A stretch of DNA of 64,000 bases from Saprospiraceae bacterium (GTDB lineage: Bacteria; Bacteroidota; Bacteroidia; Chitinophagales; Saprospiraceae). Of the stretch, positions 11,361-19,911 are shown piece by piece; the first letter of the stretch is position 1; the number at the start of each line of letters is the position of its first letter. Position numbers and translations under genes: made by a program. The DNA is taken from NCBI GenBank assembly GCA_016715245.1, contig JADKAS010000002.1, positions 62,001-126,000 of the forward strand, read 5' to 3'. Under the pieces are notes generated by a model, which saw nothing but the letters and a program-made list of their open reading frames with translations, searched no databases and was not told where the DNA came from.

Positions 11361-12068
11361 TTAACCCGCTAAACTTAATCTTTCCAGTGTATACATATCT
11401 CTTACTAAAATTTTACAGCTTTTTCCTCCGCCGTAATGGATGATATTGTCTCTTTTTAATTCATTTAAAACCCTTGCCACCGTCTGACGGCTGGTATCCG
11501 TAAGGTAGGCAATATCTTTGTGGGAAATTCCCTGATTAATCAGTTTTTCATCCATGCCGATGTTGATTCCTTTTTTCAATGCAGAACTGAATAAAAAGTG
11601 GACGATCCTTTCTTTGGCTTTCATAAAAACAAAGTTCTGAAGCCTTTCTTCCACTGCCTGCAGTTTTCCGAGGGTAATTCCTATCAGTACATTAGAAAAA
11701 GTACTGTTTTCGATGAGTATTTCCTTGAAAATTTTCATAGGAATACAAATGACCCTTGAATCAGAGGTGGTCTCGGCAAAATCCTTCCGCTGGCTGCCCT
11801 GAGAAAAAATATTTTCACCAAAAAAATCACCTGTATAAGCGATTTCTTTCACCATTATTTTGTCATGACCTGAATAACTTCCTATTTTGACACTGCCTTT
11901 TTCCACTAAATAAACGTATTCGGAAGGATCTCCGACATTAAAGATCATTCTGTTTTTTAAAAAAGACTGTTGTTTTACATTCTGAGACAATAAATCCCAT
12001 TGATTTTCCGTCAGACTGGAAAATACACCATGTGACTGAAGGATAACTCGTGCAACTGAAGCATTCAT
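11361..12068 (-). CDS. Crp/Fnr-family transcriptional regulator
   Basis: A cytoplasmic DNA-binding regulator of 235 residues, the usual family length. The N-terminal half is a cyclic-nucleotide-binding-type beta-roll (pattern VEKGSVKIG...EIAYTGDFFGE). The C-terminal third is a Crp-type winged helix-turn-helix: ISHKDIAYLTDTSRQTVARV, with SRQTVARVL as recognition helix. The cysteines expected of an FNR iron-sulphur sensor are not present, and the Crp cAMP-contact arginine is not obvious, so the effector is unknown. It lies 79 nt downstream of the sugar dehydrogenase gene on the same strand and has its own terminator. Target genes cannot be told from the sequence. Confidence 0.9.
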   Translation of the reverse strand: MNASVARVILQSHGVFSSLTENQWDLLSQNVKQQSFLKNRMIFNVGDPSEYVYLVEKGSVKIGSYSGHDKIMVKEIAYTGDFFGENIFSQGSQRKDFAETTSDSRVICIPMKIFKEILIENSTFSNVLIGITLGKLQAVEERLQNFVFMKAKERIVHFLFSSALKKGINIGMDEKLINQGISHKDIAYLTDTSRQTVARVLNELKRDNIIHYGGGKSCKILVRDMYTLERLSLAG

Positions 12069-12147
12069 AGGTTTGGCATTAATAGTGTGAATGAATACTT
12101 ATATTATGCAGAAACCTGAAAAAACCCCTAGTCGTTTTATCTGATTT

Positions 12148-14415
12148 TTATAACTTAATAAATATTTTTGATGTAATTATCTGATTATCATTGTTATAAA
12201 AAATAAAATAAATTCCGTCTTTTGTAATAAGTACGGGTATTTTATGCCATACGTTTTTGTAAAACCGGACTTTATCCTTGTATAATATTTCACCTTTTAT
12301 ATCCATGATGCCAATTTCTGTGTGTATATCTTCTGTAAACGCACATAAAAACTCAGCACTACCATTATGCTGAAAGAGAAGCTTTGGATTATAGTTTTTG
12401 GTATCCTGAAGGGAAGAGGGAGAAATGATAATGGAAAATGACTGAACGATACATCCATTGGTATTGGTGGCAATGACATAATACTCTCCCGCTCCCTTAG
12501 CCTCTAATTTACTTCCGGTTGCGCCTTCGATAGGTACACCATCTTTATACCATAAAAAAGTTACTTCCTGATTGGCAAAGGCTTCAAAGAGAAGATCGGC
12601 AATTAAAACGTCTATTTTTAACTGTTCGACAGTATCAATTGTCCAGGTTCCAACTGCCTGACATCCCATTGTATCGGTTAACGTAACGGAATAAGACCCC
12701 GGACAAAGATCTGAAATATCCTGAGTTAGCTGACCATTGGTCCATACATAGGAAACTCCGTTACCCAAGTTCGCTAACTGAATTTTAGCATCGCAGGAGT
12801 CGTAACAAGTTGCCGGGATTACCATCGCCAAAGAGTCTGTATTGAGATAAGAACAATCCGGAATAATGATAGTGTCTGAAAAAACGGTACAAGTTCTTTC
12901 GTTGGTGGCTGCTGCATAATACATGCCGGGTAAAGTTGTTTCATACATACTTCCGGTAGCTCCTGATATAGGTTCGTTGTTTTTAAACCACTGAAAGGTG
13001 ACGTTTTGATTGGCAGAAGCCGTAAGAACGGAGCCATTCCTTTCAATATCCACCGTGAGCTCTTCCGGATTTTCAAGTGTCCAGCTTAATTTTTTGACAC
13101 AACCTGACATATCTGTTACGATGACGGATATATTTCCCGGGCAAAGGTTATTGATTTCGGAAGTTGTACTTCCTGTACTCCAGAGATAGGATAGACTTAT
13201 TCCCGCCATATTGAAATTAATATTGCCGTCACAAGCATTGCGACAGCTCACTTGAGACACCGTGGCAAGGGATGTATTGTCGAGATAAGAACATTTAGGG
13301 TCTTTAAATTTGTAGATGGTTCCGTTGCGAATAGCACTGACGTATAGATTACCATCGACATCTTCGCCAAGGGTAACGTATTCGTCATTGGTTAAATCCG
13401 CCAATTCTTTGCCATTGAAAGGACTTGTTTCACCGGGTTGTACTGCCCAAAACCTTCCGGAACAATAGTCTGTAAATATATATTGACCCTGATAGCGCGA
13501 AGCGAGGGTGCCTCTGTATACAAAACCACCGGTTACCGAACATCCAAGGGTTGGGTTTCTGTAGGAAAAAACAGGTCTTGTGTAAAAAGAAACATCTTTG
13601 CAGCCCTGACTGTTAAACACATCATTTCCCTCATAACAACGCCAGCCGTAATTAATTGCCGGTGTTCCTTTTTTAGTAAAGTTGATTTCCTCCCATTTAT
13701 TTTGTCCTACATCGCCAATCCAGAGATCTCCTGTTAGTCTGTCAAAAGAAAATCTCCAGGGATTTCTCAGACCGAATGCCCATATTTCAGGTAAAGTATC
13801 GGTATTGGTTGCCCAGGGATTATCTGATGGTATGAGATAAGGCTGTTCAGTATTGACGTCAATTCTCAACATCTTACCCAATAGGTTTTTAGGGTCCTGA
13901 GAGCGGTTGCCCGGGTCACCGCCACTGCCACCATCACCCATACCTACGTAAAGGTAGCCATCCTGACCGAATTCCAGATCTCCTGCATTGTGGTTGTTGA
14001 AAGGTTGACTGACGGTCAAAATTATTTTTTCAGATGCCGGGTCAGCTACGTTGGGATTACCGGTGACTTTAAATCTGCTTATGGTTGTTGCACCTGAGGA
14101 ATTGGTATAATTAACATATAAATAACCATTATTTTTATAGTCAGGGTGGAAACAGAGTCCCAGCAGGCCACGTTCACTGGCAGCAGAATTAACTCTGTTT
14201 TTAATATCGAGAAAAGGTACAGACGCTTTACTGCCATCAGGGAAAAGAATACGTATGATTCCTGCCTTTTCCGTAATAAACAACCTTTCATCACCAGCAT
14301 GGCTAATATCTACCGGCAGACTGAATCCCGGTGAAAAAACTTCAAGCGCCATTTCCTGAGTTTTGGCTGACATCCAATGTAAAAAGAGGAAAATGATGAC
14401 AAAATATATTTTCAT
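12148..14415 (-). CDS. Secreted PQQ-dependent sugar dehydrogenase-like protein with SprB-type repeats and C-terminal sorting domain
   Basis: I start at the ATG at 14415, because it begins a good signal peptide (MKIYFVIIFLFLHWMSAKTQ); a longer frame reaches 14502. Residues ~20-370 form a soluble glucose/sorbosone dehydrogenase beta-propeller (GLLGLCFHPDYKNNGYLY, NHNAGDLEFGQDGYLYVGMGDGG, EIWAFGLRNPWRFSFD, the last typical of the family). Then come two tandem copies, about 151 residues apart, of a CSYL...D-SLA...C-C-D...LCPG...V-V-TDxxGC module like SprB repeats, each followed by an Ig-like FxWxK segment (13305 to about 12440). The last ~80 residues resemble a T9SS sorting domain (FSKI-type ending IFIKL). 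The protein probably oxidises sugars at the cell surface with PQQ, if the cofactor is available. Substrate unknown. Confidence 0.85.
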   Translation of the reverse strand: MKIYFVIIFLFLHWMSAKTQEMALEVFSPGFSLPVDISHAGDERLFITEKAGIIRILFPDGSKASVPFLDIKNRVNSAASERGLLGLCFHPDYKNNGYLYVNYTNSSGATTISRFKVTGNPNVADPASEKIILTVSQPFNNHNAGDLEFGQDGYLYVGMGDGGSGGDPGNRSQDPKNLLGKMLRIDVNTEQPYLIPSDNPWATNTDTLPEIWAFGLRNPWRFSFDRLTGDLWIGDVGQNKWEEINFTKKGTPAINYGWRCYEGNDVFNSQGCKDVSFYTRPVFSYRNPTLGCSVTGGFVYRGTLASRYQGQYIFTDYCSGRFWAVQPGETSPFNGKELADLTNDEYVTLGEDVDGNLYVSAIRNGTIYKFKDPKCSYLDNTSLATVSQVSCRNACDGNINFNMAGISLSYLWSTGSTTSEINNLCPGNISVIVTDMSGCVKKLSWTLENPEELTVDIERNGSVLTASANQNVTFQWFKNNEPISGATGSMYETTLPGMYYAAATNERTCTVFSDTIIIPDCSYLNTDSLAMVIPATCYDSCDAKIQLANLGNGVSYVWTNGQLTQDISDLCPGSYSVTLTDTMGCQAVGTWTIDTVEQLKIDVLIADLLFEAFANQEVTFLWYKDGVPIEGATGSKLEAKGAGEYYVIATNTNGCIVQSFSIIISPSSLQDTKNYNPKLLFQHNGSAEFLCAFTEDIHTEIGIMDIKGEILYKDKVRFYKNVWHKIPVLITKDGIYFIFYNNDNQIITSKIFIKL

Positions 14416-14600
14416 ATTGTTTAATTTTTCGTAAAGGTATAGATTAGAAAAATAATAAACAAAGGGTTTTCCCCGATTATACCATAAAAAATAAGGTGTC
14501 AATATTAAAAGTTGTCAAAAATTTCACTGTTTTTCAATGATTTATGAATTTTTTTTAAAAAAAAAGTTACAAAATGTTTTTAGATAAGAAGGATAGATAT

Positions 14601-14608
14601 TACCTTTG
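14601..14608 (+). promoter_or_regulatory. Bacteroidetes-type -7 box for the rplM operon
   Basis: TACCTTTG matches the TAnnTTTG element and lies 60 nt before the rplM start. The matching -33 TTG is degenerate (TTTTTAG near 14576-14582). Confidence 0.55.
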
Positions 14609-14612
14609 CGAC

Positions 14613-14636
14613 CATTTTCGGAAAAACCGGAGAAAT
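14613..14636 (+). promoter_or_regulatory. Possible leader hairpin upstream of rplM
   Basis: Just downstream of the predicted transcription start, ATTTTCGG and CCGGAGAAAT can pair around an AAAAA loop (about 7 bp, two G-U pairs). L13 autoregulatory leaders have been described in Bacteroidia. Whether this is one of them needs a covariance-model search, so the call is tentative. Confidence 0.3.
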
Positions 14637-14668
14637 AAGATTCATAAAATGTTAAAATTTCAGACAAA

Positions 14669-15112
14669 GTGAATACATTAAGTTACAAAACAAAATCTGC
14701 CAGCAAAGAGAGTACCGAGGTAAAATGGTACGTTGTTGATGCAGATGGTGAAATCGTAGGTCGTTTGGCTACGAAAATAGCATCCGTCATCAGGGGCAAA
14801 CACAAGCCTGATTTTACACCTCACGCAGACATGGGCGATTATGTTATTGTCATTAATGCGGACAAAGTAAGATTTACCGGTAACAAACTGGATGACAAGG
14901 AATATACGAGATATACCGGATATCCGGGTGGATTGAGAAGAAGAACGGCAAAGGAAATGCTTGAAAAAAGACCTAATCAGGTATTGGAACTTGCAGTAAA
15001 AGGTATGCTTCCCAAAACAAAACTGGGAAGAGCCATGATTAAAAAATTGTTTTTGTATCAAGGTGGTACCCATCCGCATCAGGCACAAAAACCAGAACCT
15101 TTTAACTTTTAA
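14669..15112 (+). CDS. rplM: 50S ribosomal protein L13
   Basis: Large-subunit ribosomal protein, 147 residues as expected. The start codon is GTG: translation from it gives MNTLSYKTKSASK, which fits the usual N-terminus in this phylum, and there is no in-frame ATG near it. Family signatures include WYVVDADGEIVGRLATKIA, GDYVIVINADKV, GYPGGLRRRTAKEML and a C-terminal GTHPHQAQKPE. First gene of the L13-S9-S2-EF-Ts run; rpsI starts 6 nt after its stop. Confidence 0.97.
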   Translation: MNTLSYKTKSASKESTEVKWYVVDADGEIVGRLATKIASVIRGKHKPDFTPHADMGDYVIVINADKVRFTGNKLDDKEYTRYTGYPGGLRRRTAKEMLEKRPNQVLELAVKGMLPKTKLGRAMIKKLFLYQGGTHPHQAQKPEPFNF

Positions 15113-15118
15113 TTTAAT

Positions 15119-15505
15119 ATGGATACAATCAATAGCATAGGAAGAAGAAAAGCTTGCACAGCAAGAGTTTATTTCACCAAAGGAAACGGAAAAATTACCG
15201 TTAACGGAAAAGAATTTAAGGATTATTTTCCGATGGTAAGTATTCAGGGTATCATCCTGGATCCGCTTAAAATAGCGGGAGCAGAAACAACCTACGATAT
15301 AAAAGTTACCGTTTCAGGAGGTGGTTTTAAAGGTCAGTCTGAAGCCATTCGTTTGGCATTTGCCAGAACGTTGGTGAAAATAAATGAAGACAACAAAAAA
15401 CCATTAAAGGAGAAAAAATATCTGACAAGAGACTCAAGAGAGGTAGAAAGGAAGAAATTCGGAAAACCAAAGGCGAGAAAGAGCTTCCAGTTCTCTAAAC
15501 GTTAG
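15119..15505 (+). CDS. rpsI: 30S ribosomal protein S9
   Basis: Small-subunit ribosomal protein of 128 residues, full length. Signatures: GRRKACTARVYFTKGNGKI, GGGFKGQSEAIRLAFARTLV, and the basic tail RDSREVERKKFGKPKARKSF...KR that reaches the tRNA in the P site. Six nt downstream of rplM, the conserved order. Confidence 0.97.
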   Translation: MDTINSIGRRKACTARVYFTKGNGKITVNGKEFKDYFPMVSIQGIILDPLKIAGAETTYDIKVTVSGGGFKGQSEAIRLAFARTLVKINEDNKKPLKEKKYLTRDSREVERKKFGKPKARKSFQFSKR

Positions 15506-15544
15506 TATTTTTTATATTCAAGTGATCTTATAAAAATAATAAAA

Positions 15545-16255
15545 ATGAATAAACCCACATATAAAGAAATGTTAGACGCGGGCGTTCACTATGGCCATTT
15601 AAAAAGAAAATGGAATCCAAAGATGCTCCCGTATATCTTCATGGAAAGAAAAGGAATTCACATCATTGACTTAAACAGGACTGCAGAATGTCTTGACAGA
15701 GCTGCATTTGCCATGAAACAGATGGCGAAGTCCGGTAAAAAAATTCTTTTTGTTGCTACAAAAAAACAAGCTAAGGATATCGTTTCCAAAGCGGCTTTAA
15801 CGGCAGAAATGCCATTTGTGACAGAAAGATGGCTGGGAGGTATGATGACCAATTTTTCTACCATCAGAAAATCGGTTAAAAAAATGAACAGCATTGACAA
15901 ATTGTTGACGGACCCTGCCATTTCTATCACCAAAAAAGAAAGACTGACCCTTTCCAGAGAAAAAGAAAAACTGGAAAGAGTATTGGGTGGTATTGCTAAT
16001 CTTAACAGATTGCCAAGCGCAATATTTATGGTGGATATTCACCATGAACACATTGCACTGGCAGAAGCAAAAAGATTGGGAATGAAGACTTTTGCCATGG
16101 TAGATACCAATTCAGACCCGAACAAAGTTGACTTTCCGATTCCTGCCAATGACGATGCATCAAAATCCGTCAAATTGATTACAGATTACATCGTAGCTGC
16201 TATCAATCAGGGTTTGGAAGAAAGAAGAGCCGACAAACAAACCAAGGAAGATTAA
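15545..16255 (+). CDS. rpsB: 30S ribosomal protein S2
   Basis: Small-subunit ribosomal protein, 236 residues. Conserved stretches are MLDAGVHYGHLKRKWNPKM, FVTERWLGGMMTNFSTI, and MVDIHHEHIALAEAKRLGM followed by VDTNSDPNKVDFPIPANDDA. It lies 39 nt after rpsI and 37 nt before tsf, the standard rpsB-tsf pair. Confidence 0.97.
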   Translation: MNKPTYKEMLDAGVHYGHLKRKWNPKMLPYIFMERKGIHIIDLNRTAECLDRAAFAMKQMAKSGKKILFVATKKQAKDIVSKAALTAEMPFVTERWLGGMMTNFSTIRKSVKKMNSIDKLLTDPAISITKKERLTLSREKEKLERVLGGIANLNRLPSAIFMVDIHHEHIALAEAKRLGMKTFAMVDTNSDPNKVDFPIPANDDASKSVKLITDYIVAAINQGLEERRADKQTKED

Positions 16256-16292
16256 ATATTTATTAAACGATTGAACATTAAATAATAGAATC

Positions 16293-17129
16293 ATGAGCGA
16301 GTTCACGATATCAGCCAGCGCTGTAAAAGACCTCAGAGATATTACAGGGGCAGGGATGATGGATTGTAAAAATGCATTGACAGAAGCCAGTGGAGATTTT
16401 GACAAAGCCATCGAATTGTTGAGATTAAGGGGACAAAAAATGTCTGAAAAAAGAGCAGACCGAGACGCCAAAGAAGGTGTTGTTATTGCTTTGGTAAACG
16501 ATGGCCAGAATAAAGGTATTATTGTAAGACTTAGTTGTGAAACAGACTTCGTTGCAAAAAATGATGACTTTATCAACCTTACAAAAGAAATAGCACAACT
16601 GGTTTTGAATCATTTTCCTCAAACCAGAGAAGAATTGTATGCACTGGAATTGAACGGTGTAAGAATTGATAACGTAATGGCAGAGCAGGTTGCTAAAATA
16701 GGTGAAAAAATTGAAGTTTCTGATTATCAGTTTCTTACGGCACCTTTGGTGACTTCTTATATACACATGGGATATAAAGCAGGCGTTTTGGTTGGTCTTA
16801 ATAAAGACGACAAAGCGTATGTAGAAGCAGGAAGAGACGTGGCTATGCAAGTTGCAGCCATGAAACCGGTTGCCCTTGACAAAGACGATGTTTCACAAGA
16901 TATCATTGCCAAAGAAATAGAAATCGGAAAGGAAATCGCAAGACAGGAAGGTAAAGCGGAAGATATGCTCGAAAAAATTGCGTTGGGCAAACTCAACAAG
17001 TTTTTTAAAGAAAGTACATTATTGAATCAGGTTTTTGTGAAGGATGGTAAAATCAGTGTTGCAGAATATCTGAAATCAAAAAATCCGGAGTTAACTGCCA
17101 CGGCATTCAGGCACGTTAAACTGGGATAA
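16293..17129 (+). CDS. tsf: Translation elongation factor Ts
   Basis: Guanine-nucleotide exchange factor for EF-Tu. 278 residues, with the N-terminal UBA-like segment (VKDLRDITGAGMMDCKNAL) and the hallmark RLSCETDFVAKNDDF. The C-terminal part carries the coiled-coil region (AKEIEIGKEIARQEGK) and ends in a normal dimerisation domain. Followed immediately by a strong terminator, so this is the last gene of the ribosomal operon. Confidence 0.97.
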   Translation: MSEFTISASAVKDLRDITGAGMMDCKNALTEASGDFDKAIELLRLRGQKMSEKRADRDAKEGVVIALVNDGQNKGIIVRLSCETDFVAKNDDFINLTKEIAQLVLNHFPQTREELYALELNGVRIDNVMAEQVAKIGEKIEVSDYQFLTAPLVTSYIHMGYKAGVLVGLNKDDKAYVEAGRDVAMQVAAMKPVALDKDDVSQDIIAKEIEIGKEIARQEGKAEDMLEKIALGKLNKFFKESTLLNQVFVKDGKISVAEYLKSKNPELTATAFRHVKLG

Positions 17130-17134
17130 TTTAT

Positions 17135-17168
17135 AAAAAGCGGTAATTTTATTACCGCTTTTTTTTTA
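17135..17168 (+). terminator. Strong Rho-independent terminator after tsf
   Basis: AAAAAGCGGTAAT / ATTACCGCTTTTT forms a perfect long stem with a TTT loop, followed by an uninterrupted T tract. It closes the rplM-rpsI-rpsB-tsf operon. Confidence 0.93.
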
Positions 17169-17206
17169 CTTTTTTATTTATATTAACCTCCTTCAATCCT
17201 TTTTTA

Positions 17207-17920
17207 ATGAGTGTAAAATACAAAAGAGTACTTTTGAAATTAAGCGGTGAATCCTTAATGGGTGACCAGAAATTTGGTATCACGTCAGAAATGCTCAACT
17301 ATTACGCTAAAGAAATTAAATCTATTGTCGATAAAAAAGTAGAAGTTGCTGTTGTGATCGGAGGAGGAAATATTTTTCGAGGGTTAAGTGCAGGTTCCTC
17401 CGGAATTGAAAGAGTTACAGGTGATTATATGGGAATGTTGGCTACCTGTATCAATGGTATGGCATTACAGAGTGCACTCGAACAATTGGGTGTGTATACA
17501 CGATTGATAACCGCCATAGAAATGAGGCAAATCGCAGAACCCTACATTAAAAGAAGAGCGGTACGTCATCTTGAGAAAGGACGTGTAATCATATTTTGTG
17601 CCGGTACCGGAAGTCCTTATTTTACAACAGACTCAGCAGCTGCTCTTCGTGCCAATGAAATCAATGCCAATATTATTCTGAAAGGAACAAGAGTGGATGG
17701 CATTTACGACAGTGACCCTGAAAAAAACCTGGAAGCTAAAAAATTCGATAAAATAAGTTTCGAGAAAGTCATCCAAATGGGATTAAACGTGATGGACATG
17801 ACCGCTTTTACTCTTTGTCAGGAAAATAATCTGCCTATAATTGTTTTCAATATCAACGATCAGGGAAGTCTCGCAAAACTGATTTCCGGTGAAAAAATAG
17901 GCACACTGGTATCCAAGTAG
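17207..17920 (+). CDS. pyrH: UMP kinase
   Basis: Phosphorylates UMP to UDP in pyrimidine nucleotide synthesis; cytoplasmic hexamer of the amino-acid-kinase family. 237 residues, full length. Visible motifs: RVLLKLSGESLMG at the N-terminus, VVIGGGNIFRG, GDYMGMLATCINGMALQ, the RHLEKGRVIIFCAGTGSPYF phosphate/acceptor region with TTDSAAALRA, and KGTRVDGIYDSDP. It follows tsf beyond a terminator, so it probably has its own promoter. Confidence 0.96.
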   Translation: MSVKYKRVLLKLSGESLMGDQKFGITSEMLNYYAKEIKSIVDKKVEVAVVIGGGNIFRGLSAGSSGIERVTGDYMGMLATCINGMALQSALEQLGVYTRLITAIEMRQIAEPYIKRRAVRHLEKGRVIIFCAGTGSPYFTTDSAAALRANEINANIILKGTRVDGIYDSDPEKNLEAKKFDKISFEKVIQMGLNVMDMTAFTLCQENNLPIIVFNINDQGSLAKLISGEKIGTLVSK

Positions 17921-17932
17921 AAGCAATAAATG

Positions 17933-17940
17933 TATATTTG
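17933..17940 (+). promoter_or_regulatory. Candidate -7 box before the methyltransferase gene
   Basis: TATATTTG matches TAnnTTTG, 78 nt before the next start codon and in the pyrH-methyltransferase gap. A convincing -33 TTG is not visible. Confidence 0.35.
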
Positions 17941-18018
17941 TGCTGCTGAATGAATAACCTTTACATTTCATGTCAGAATTGAACATAAAATGTTGTACCG
18001 GAAAACCAAAATATACAA

Positions 18019-18573
18019 ATGAAATTTTTTATCGTTGAAGCATTAAAAAATTTCAGAACCAGTGGAACGGTTACCCCAAGTTCAAAACATCTGGTCAGAA
18101 CCTGCCTCAAAAAGATAGATTGGAATCAAACCGTTTTTGTGCTCGAACTGGGTACAGGCAACGGATGTATAACTGACGAAATATTAAAGATCGGACACGG
18201 ACATGTCAAAGTAGTTTCTTTAGAAATTAACGAAGTTTTTTACAATTATTCCAAAGAAAAATATTCAGGAGATAAAAGGTTGACGATGTTGAACGAATCT
18301 GCTTTTAAACTCAGGGAAATTGTAAAAAATAATAACTTTGGCAAACCTGATATTATCATTTCAAGTTTGCCGTTGACTTTGTTTAAAGACGAAGAAATCG
18401 TTGAACTTCTTGAAATTGTCTACGATATTTTAGACGATAAAGGCACCTTTATTCAGTACCAGTATTCGCCTGTTACCTTAAAATTTATAAAAAAAATATT
18501 TCCTAAAGTAAAATATGAATTGGTCCTGCGTAATATTCCTCCTGCGATTGTGTACAGGGCACACAAATCCTGA
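18019..18573 (+). CDS. Class I SAM-dependent methyltransferase, phospholipid N-methyltransferase-like
   Basis: A 184-residue Rossmann methyltransferase. The N-terminus FFIVEALKNFRTSGTVTPSSK matches the start typical of PmtA-like phospholipid N-methyltransferases, and VLELGTGNGCITDEIL is the SAM-binding glycine motif. The acidic end of beta-2 is SLEIN, and motif IV (DIIISSLPLTLF) resembles the NPPY-like loop of that group. No membrane segment is seen. Possible substrates are phosphatidylethanolamine or rRNA-type adenine, since the fold is shared with KsgA-like enzymes; the PmtA assignment is the better fit but not proven. Confidence 0.7.
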   Translation: MKFFIVEALKNFRTSGTVTPSSKHLVRTCLKKIDWNQTVFVLELGTGNGCITDEILKIGHGHVKVVSLEINEVFYNYSKEKYSGDKRLTMLNESAFKLREIVKNNNFGKPDIIISSLPLTLFKDEEIVELLEIVYDILDDKGTFIQYQYSPVTLKFIKKIFPKVKYELVLRNIPPAIVYRAHKS

Positions 18574-18629
18574 TGCTTGAAAGAGAATTCAAAAACTCTC
18601 TAAATTCTTATGGTTTGTTTTCTATGTAA

Positions 18630-19896
18630 TCATGAAGCCAGATACATTTCATTGCCTAAAATGGTGGCTTTGATTTGGGTAGAAAATGTTTTACCCAAAA
18701 AAGGATTGTTGGCTGACCCGGAAAATGACGTTAAAAAAGTATGTTTAGATGCTGTATCGAAAATACACAATTCTGCTTCTTGTCCTACTTCTATTGCGGG
18801 CACAGGAAGGTTGAAAATTTTTCTTGGACCTTCGTTGAATGCGGACACCAAAACATCCATTTCTATTTTATCCTGTAAAACTTCCAAAGTAGCTATAAAA
18901 GCAGTTTCAATGCCACCTGCTCCATAATCTGCATAGGGGAATTCCACTTTTTTACCATCTTCGTCAATGGGTGTATGGTTGGAAACTACGGCATCAATGG
19001 TTTGATTTTGAAGCGCTTTTACAAGAGATTTTCGGTCTTCCTCTTCCCGCAATACCGGCCTGACTTTATAATCTACGTTAAAGTCTTCTATCTTTTTGTC
19101 AGTGGCAATAAGATTTAAATAGGGGACAGAAACAAATAGTTTTTCCCTTTTTTTTCTTTTCTTTGTTCAACAGATCTGCAGCTTCTTTTGAGGAAATGGC
19201 ATGGATCAGCATTCTTGAGTTTGTGTATTCCTGAAGTAAAATGTCTCTTTGCACATGGGCGAGTTCTGCAATGGAAGGGACACCTTTTAACCCAAGGGTG
19301 GTACTGATAAAACCTTCATGAACCATACCTTTTTCTCTTAATGTTTTATCATCCGGATGGTGTATGATGATGCCATTAAAAGTTTTTACATAAAGTAAGG
19401 CGCGCATCAAAAGTCCACTGTTTTCACATGCGCGAAGACCATCTGAAAAACCAATGGCACCTGCCGAAAACATATCATAAAATTCGGCAATGTCTACTCC
19501 TTTTCCGTCCTGACTCAAAGCGCCAATCGGCAAAATTTGAAGGCCGTTTTCTTTTCCTTTCTGGATTAAATATTGAAGATCTGATTTTGTCTGTATATAT
19601 GGAAAGGTATTTGGGAACGGCAATATCTTTGTATATCCACCTGCTTTTGCCGCTTTACATAGGGAAGCAAGGGTTTCTCTGTGTTCAAATCCCGGCTCTC
19701 CGTTATGTGTCCCTATGTCCATCAAGCCAATCGTACAATGAAGGTTTTTACCTTCTAAAACTTTGGCTTTTGGCGGTATATCCAACTTTTTTTGTATATT
19801 TTCAATCTTTCCGTTTTTAATGTGGATGTCCATTTTCTTTTTATGAAAAGAAGATGTTGATGAGAGGATAGTGGCTTGTTTAATGATGAGCTCCAT
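18630..19896 (-). CDS. Dihydroorotase-like protein, probably non-catalytic (frameshifted)
   Basis: Amidohydrolase-fold protein of the dihydroorotase family, about 420 residues once joined. The frame breaks at a T8 run (19148-19155; A8 on the coding strand). Dropping one A joins LLNKEKK to REKLFVSVPYLNL. The family frame is clear (GEPGFEHRETL, PNTFP, GVPSIAE, GAGGIET). However, the metal-binding D-x-H-x-H-x-R of active enzymes reads DIGTHNG here, the later H-x-x-H-x-S reads LIHAISS, and the catalytic D of TDHAPH is N (SNHTPI). It is probably an inactive paralogue, like the pseudo-dihydroorotases that support aspartate transcarbamoylase. It lies 15 nt after the BatA-like gene, so the two are probably co-transcribed. 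Confidence 0.82.
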
Positions 19897-19911
19897 GGAT
19901 AAAATTTTATG

